Source: Sycon ciliatum
Lineage: Eukaryota > Porifera > Calcarea > Leucosolenida > Sycettidae
NCBI RefSeq assembly: GCF_964019385.1
Contig: NC_088654.1
Span: 21,336,905-21,400,904, forward strand
Reading direction: 5' to 3'
Length of the DNA: 64,000 bases
The position numbers and the translations under genes were made by a program. This document shows, piece after piece, positions 62,999 to 64,000 of this stretch (positions are counted from its first letter, which is position 1; each line of letters begins with the position of its first letter). The notes under the pieces were generated by a model, which made no database searches, was not told the DNA's origin, and worked only from the letters and a program-made list of their open reading frames with translations.

Positions 62999-63235
62999 AG
63001 GCTGAACCTAGAAGGTGCTGACAAGTTTTTCACTCCAAAGGCAGCTCACAACACGTGCCACACATACTGATGGCACTTGGGTCTTTTTCCCTCCCCCAGG
63101 GGACCAACCACGGTCAGTTTCTGGAAACTACCAGAGGTGAAAGAAAGTGATTAAATTTGGAAAGGATTGGGAGAACTTCAAATTCAAAGGATCAGTCGGG
63201 GAAGTGAACTGCCTGAAAAGAGAAAAAAAAACGCC

Positions 63236-63306
63236 AGACCCACCAGGACTCGAACCTGGGACCCTGCTTGTCATGAGCAATGCTCTAACTACTGAGCTAT
63301 GGGACC
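63236..63306 (-). ncRNA. tRNA-like sequence, unit 2
   Basis: As unit 1 with two or three changes; followed by a run of nine T on the minus strand. Confidence 0.8.
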
Positions 63307-63540
63307 AGGCTGAACCTAGAAGGTGCTGACAAGTTTTTCACTCCAAAGGCAGCTCACAACACGTGCCACACATACTGATGGCACTTGGGTCTTTTTCCCT
63401 CCCCCAGGGGACCAACCACGGTCAGTTTCTGGAAACTACCAGAGGTGAAAGAAAGTGATTAAATTTGGTAAGGATTGGGAGAACTTCAAATTCAAAGGAT
63501 CAGTCGGGGAAGTGAACTGCCTGAAAAGAGAAAAAACGCC

Positions 63541-63611
63541 AGACCCACCAGGACTCGAACCTGGGACCCTGCTTGTCATGAGCAATGCTCTAACCACTGA
63601 GCTATGGGACC
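63541..63611 (-). ncRNA. tRNA-like sequence, unit 3
   Basis: As units 1 and 2; followed by TTTTTT on the minus strand. Confidence 0.8.
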
Positions 63612-63812
63612 AGGCTGAACCTAGAAGGTGCTGACAAGTTTGAAGTTCTCCCAATCCTTTCCAAATTTAATCACTTTCTTTCACCTCTGGTAGTTTCCAG
63701 AAACTGACCGTGGTTGGTCCCCTGGGGGAGGAAAAAGACCCAAGTGCCATCAGTATGTGTGGCACGTGTTGTGAGCTGCCTTTGGAGTGAAAAACTTGTC
63801 AGCACCTTCTAG

Positions 63813-64000
63813 GGTCAGCCTGACTGCCACGACTGCCATCCAGAGCACACGAGAAGTCCATCGAACCTTCGACTCGGCAAACCTGCAAGAAAGCACCACT
63901 CCCTGCTCAATACACAGTGTTTCGGGGAATTCACCCCTCATCAGTTGAGCTTGAGTAGGCTGAGGAAGATTGTGCCTGAAGAGCACTGGAAGCGGAGCGT
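63813..64000 (-). mobile_element. Second hammerhead element, running off the window
   Basis: Minus-strand relative of 48739-49290 (GGCAGTCGTG, CTTGCAGGTTTGCCGAG, GCACCACTCCCTGCTCAATA on plus). Unlike those copies it keeps the whole ribozyme. The other end lies beyond base 64000. Confidence 0.75.
63905..63950 (-). ncRNA. Near-ideal type I hammerhead ribozyme
   Basis: Minus strand: stem I GCTCAA (63950-63945) with TTGAGC (63910-63905), six perfect pairs; CTGATGA (63944-63938); stem II GGGG/CCCC with loop TGAATT; GAAA (63923-63920); stem III ACA/TGT with loop CTG; cut after A 63911 in GTA. All conserved positions match the consensus. Confidence 0.88.

Larger units (their letters stand above)
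62851..63812 (-). mobile_element. Tandem tRNA-derived SINE-like repeat with an inverted end
   Basis: Units start at 62851, 63156 and 63464 (305-308 bp, nearly identical). The third stops at about 63639 and turns into an inverted copy (63641-63812). RNA sense is minus: each unit holds a tRNA-like sequence followed by a T-run. The plan (two units, a truncated third, then an inverted piece) copies that of the 592-bp element. Confidence 0.88.

Noticed and set aside
62928-63611. Functional tRNA genes
   Set aside because: The anticodon loop lacks U33 and the acceptor stem is mismatched; three near-identical tandem copies point to a SINE-like repeat.

Overview
The window looks like intergenic DNA from an invertebrate animal that has been built almost entirely from mobile elements. 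I recognise no ordinary host gene. The evidence for an animal genome is the mix of non-LTR retrotransposons (two-ORF endonuclease/reverse transcriptase LINEs and a restriction-like-endonuclease LINE), Penelope-like elements (PLEs) with GIY-YIG ends, hAT and piggyBac-type DNA elements, short LTR elements, tRNA-derived repeats, GT-AG intron structure in a decayed gene, and many CA, GA and TAA microsatellites. I cannot fix the phylum; a marine invertebrate would fit.

Layout. 0-10 kb: two LINE 3' fragments meeting tail to tail, CA-rich tracts, a 470-bp direct repeat, a hAT-like fold-back and a decayed hAT transposase gene on the minus strand. 10-16.5 kb: a complete 1.94-kb LTR element with one gag-like gene and perfect 15-bp coding repeats, then one copy of a dispersed 420-bp repeat broken by four DNA elements, one of them a TTAA-flanked 1.4-kb element. 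17-23.3 kb: a short LTR element with a disrupted 3' LTR, a duplicated Helitron-like segment, a LINE fragment and nested MITEs. 23-30 kb: minisatellite, MITEs, palindromes and one copy of a large duplicated segment. 30-37.5 kb: a ribozyme-bearing fold-back split by an intact two-ORF LINE, followed by a PLE 3' fragment. 40-46.4 kb: a decayed LINE carrying an intact hAT transposon. 48-52.4 kb: second copy of the duplicated segment, carrying a 1.5-kb insertion made of tandem 592-bp units. 54-64 kb: a dense cluster of fold-back elements, restriction-like-endonuclease LINE pieces, PLE ends and tRNA-like tandem repeats, nearly all bordered by (TAA)n.

The most interesting system is a set of hammerhead-ribozyme elements. 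The 592-bp tandem element (50051-51576) has a 12-bp target duplication, an empty-site paralogue in the same window, and one complete minimal type I hammerhead per unit, so transcription would release an exact 592-nt monomer. A second, unrelated, nearly ideal hammerhead lies at 63905-63950. Less perfect hammerhead-like motifs occur in four other fold-back families (37.4, 55.8, 59.8 and 62.7 kb), two of which carry PLE protein remnants. This matches the known association of hammerheads with PLEs and with animal 'retrozymes', and suggests these fold-backs are non-autonomous relatives mobilised by PLE or LINE machinery. All ribozyme calls are by eye from sequence and hand-drawn pairing; none has been tested.
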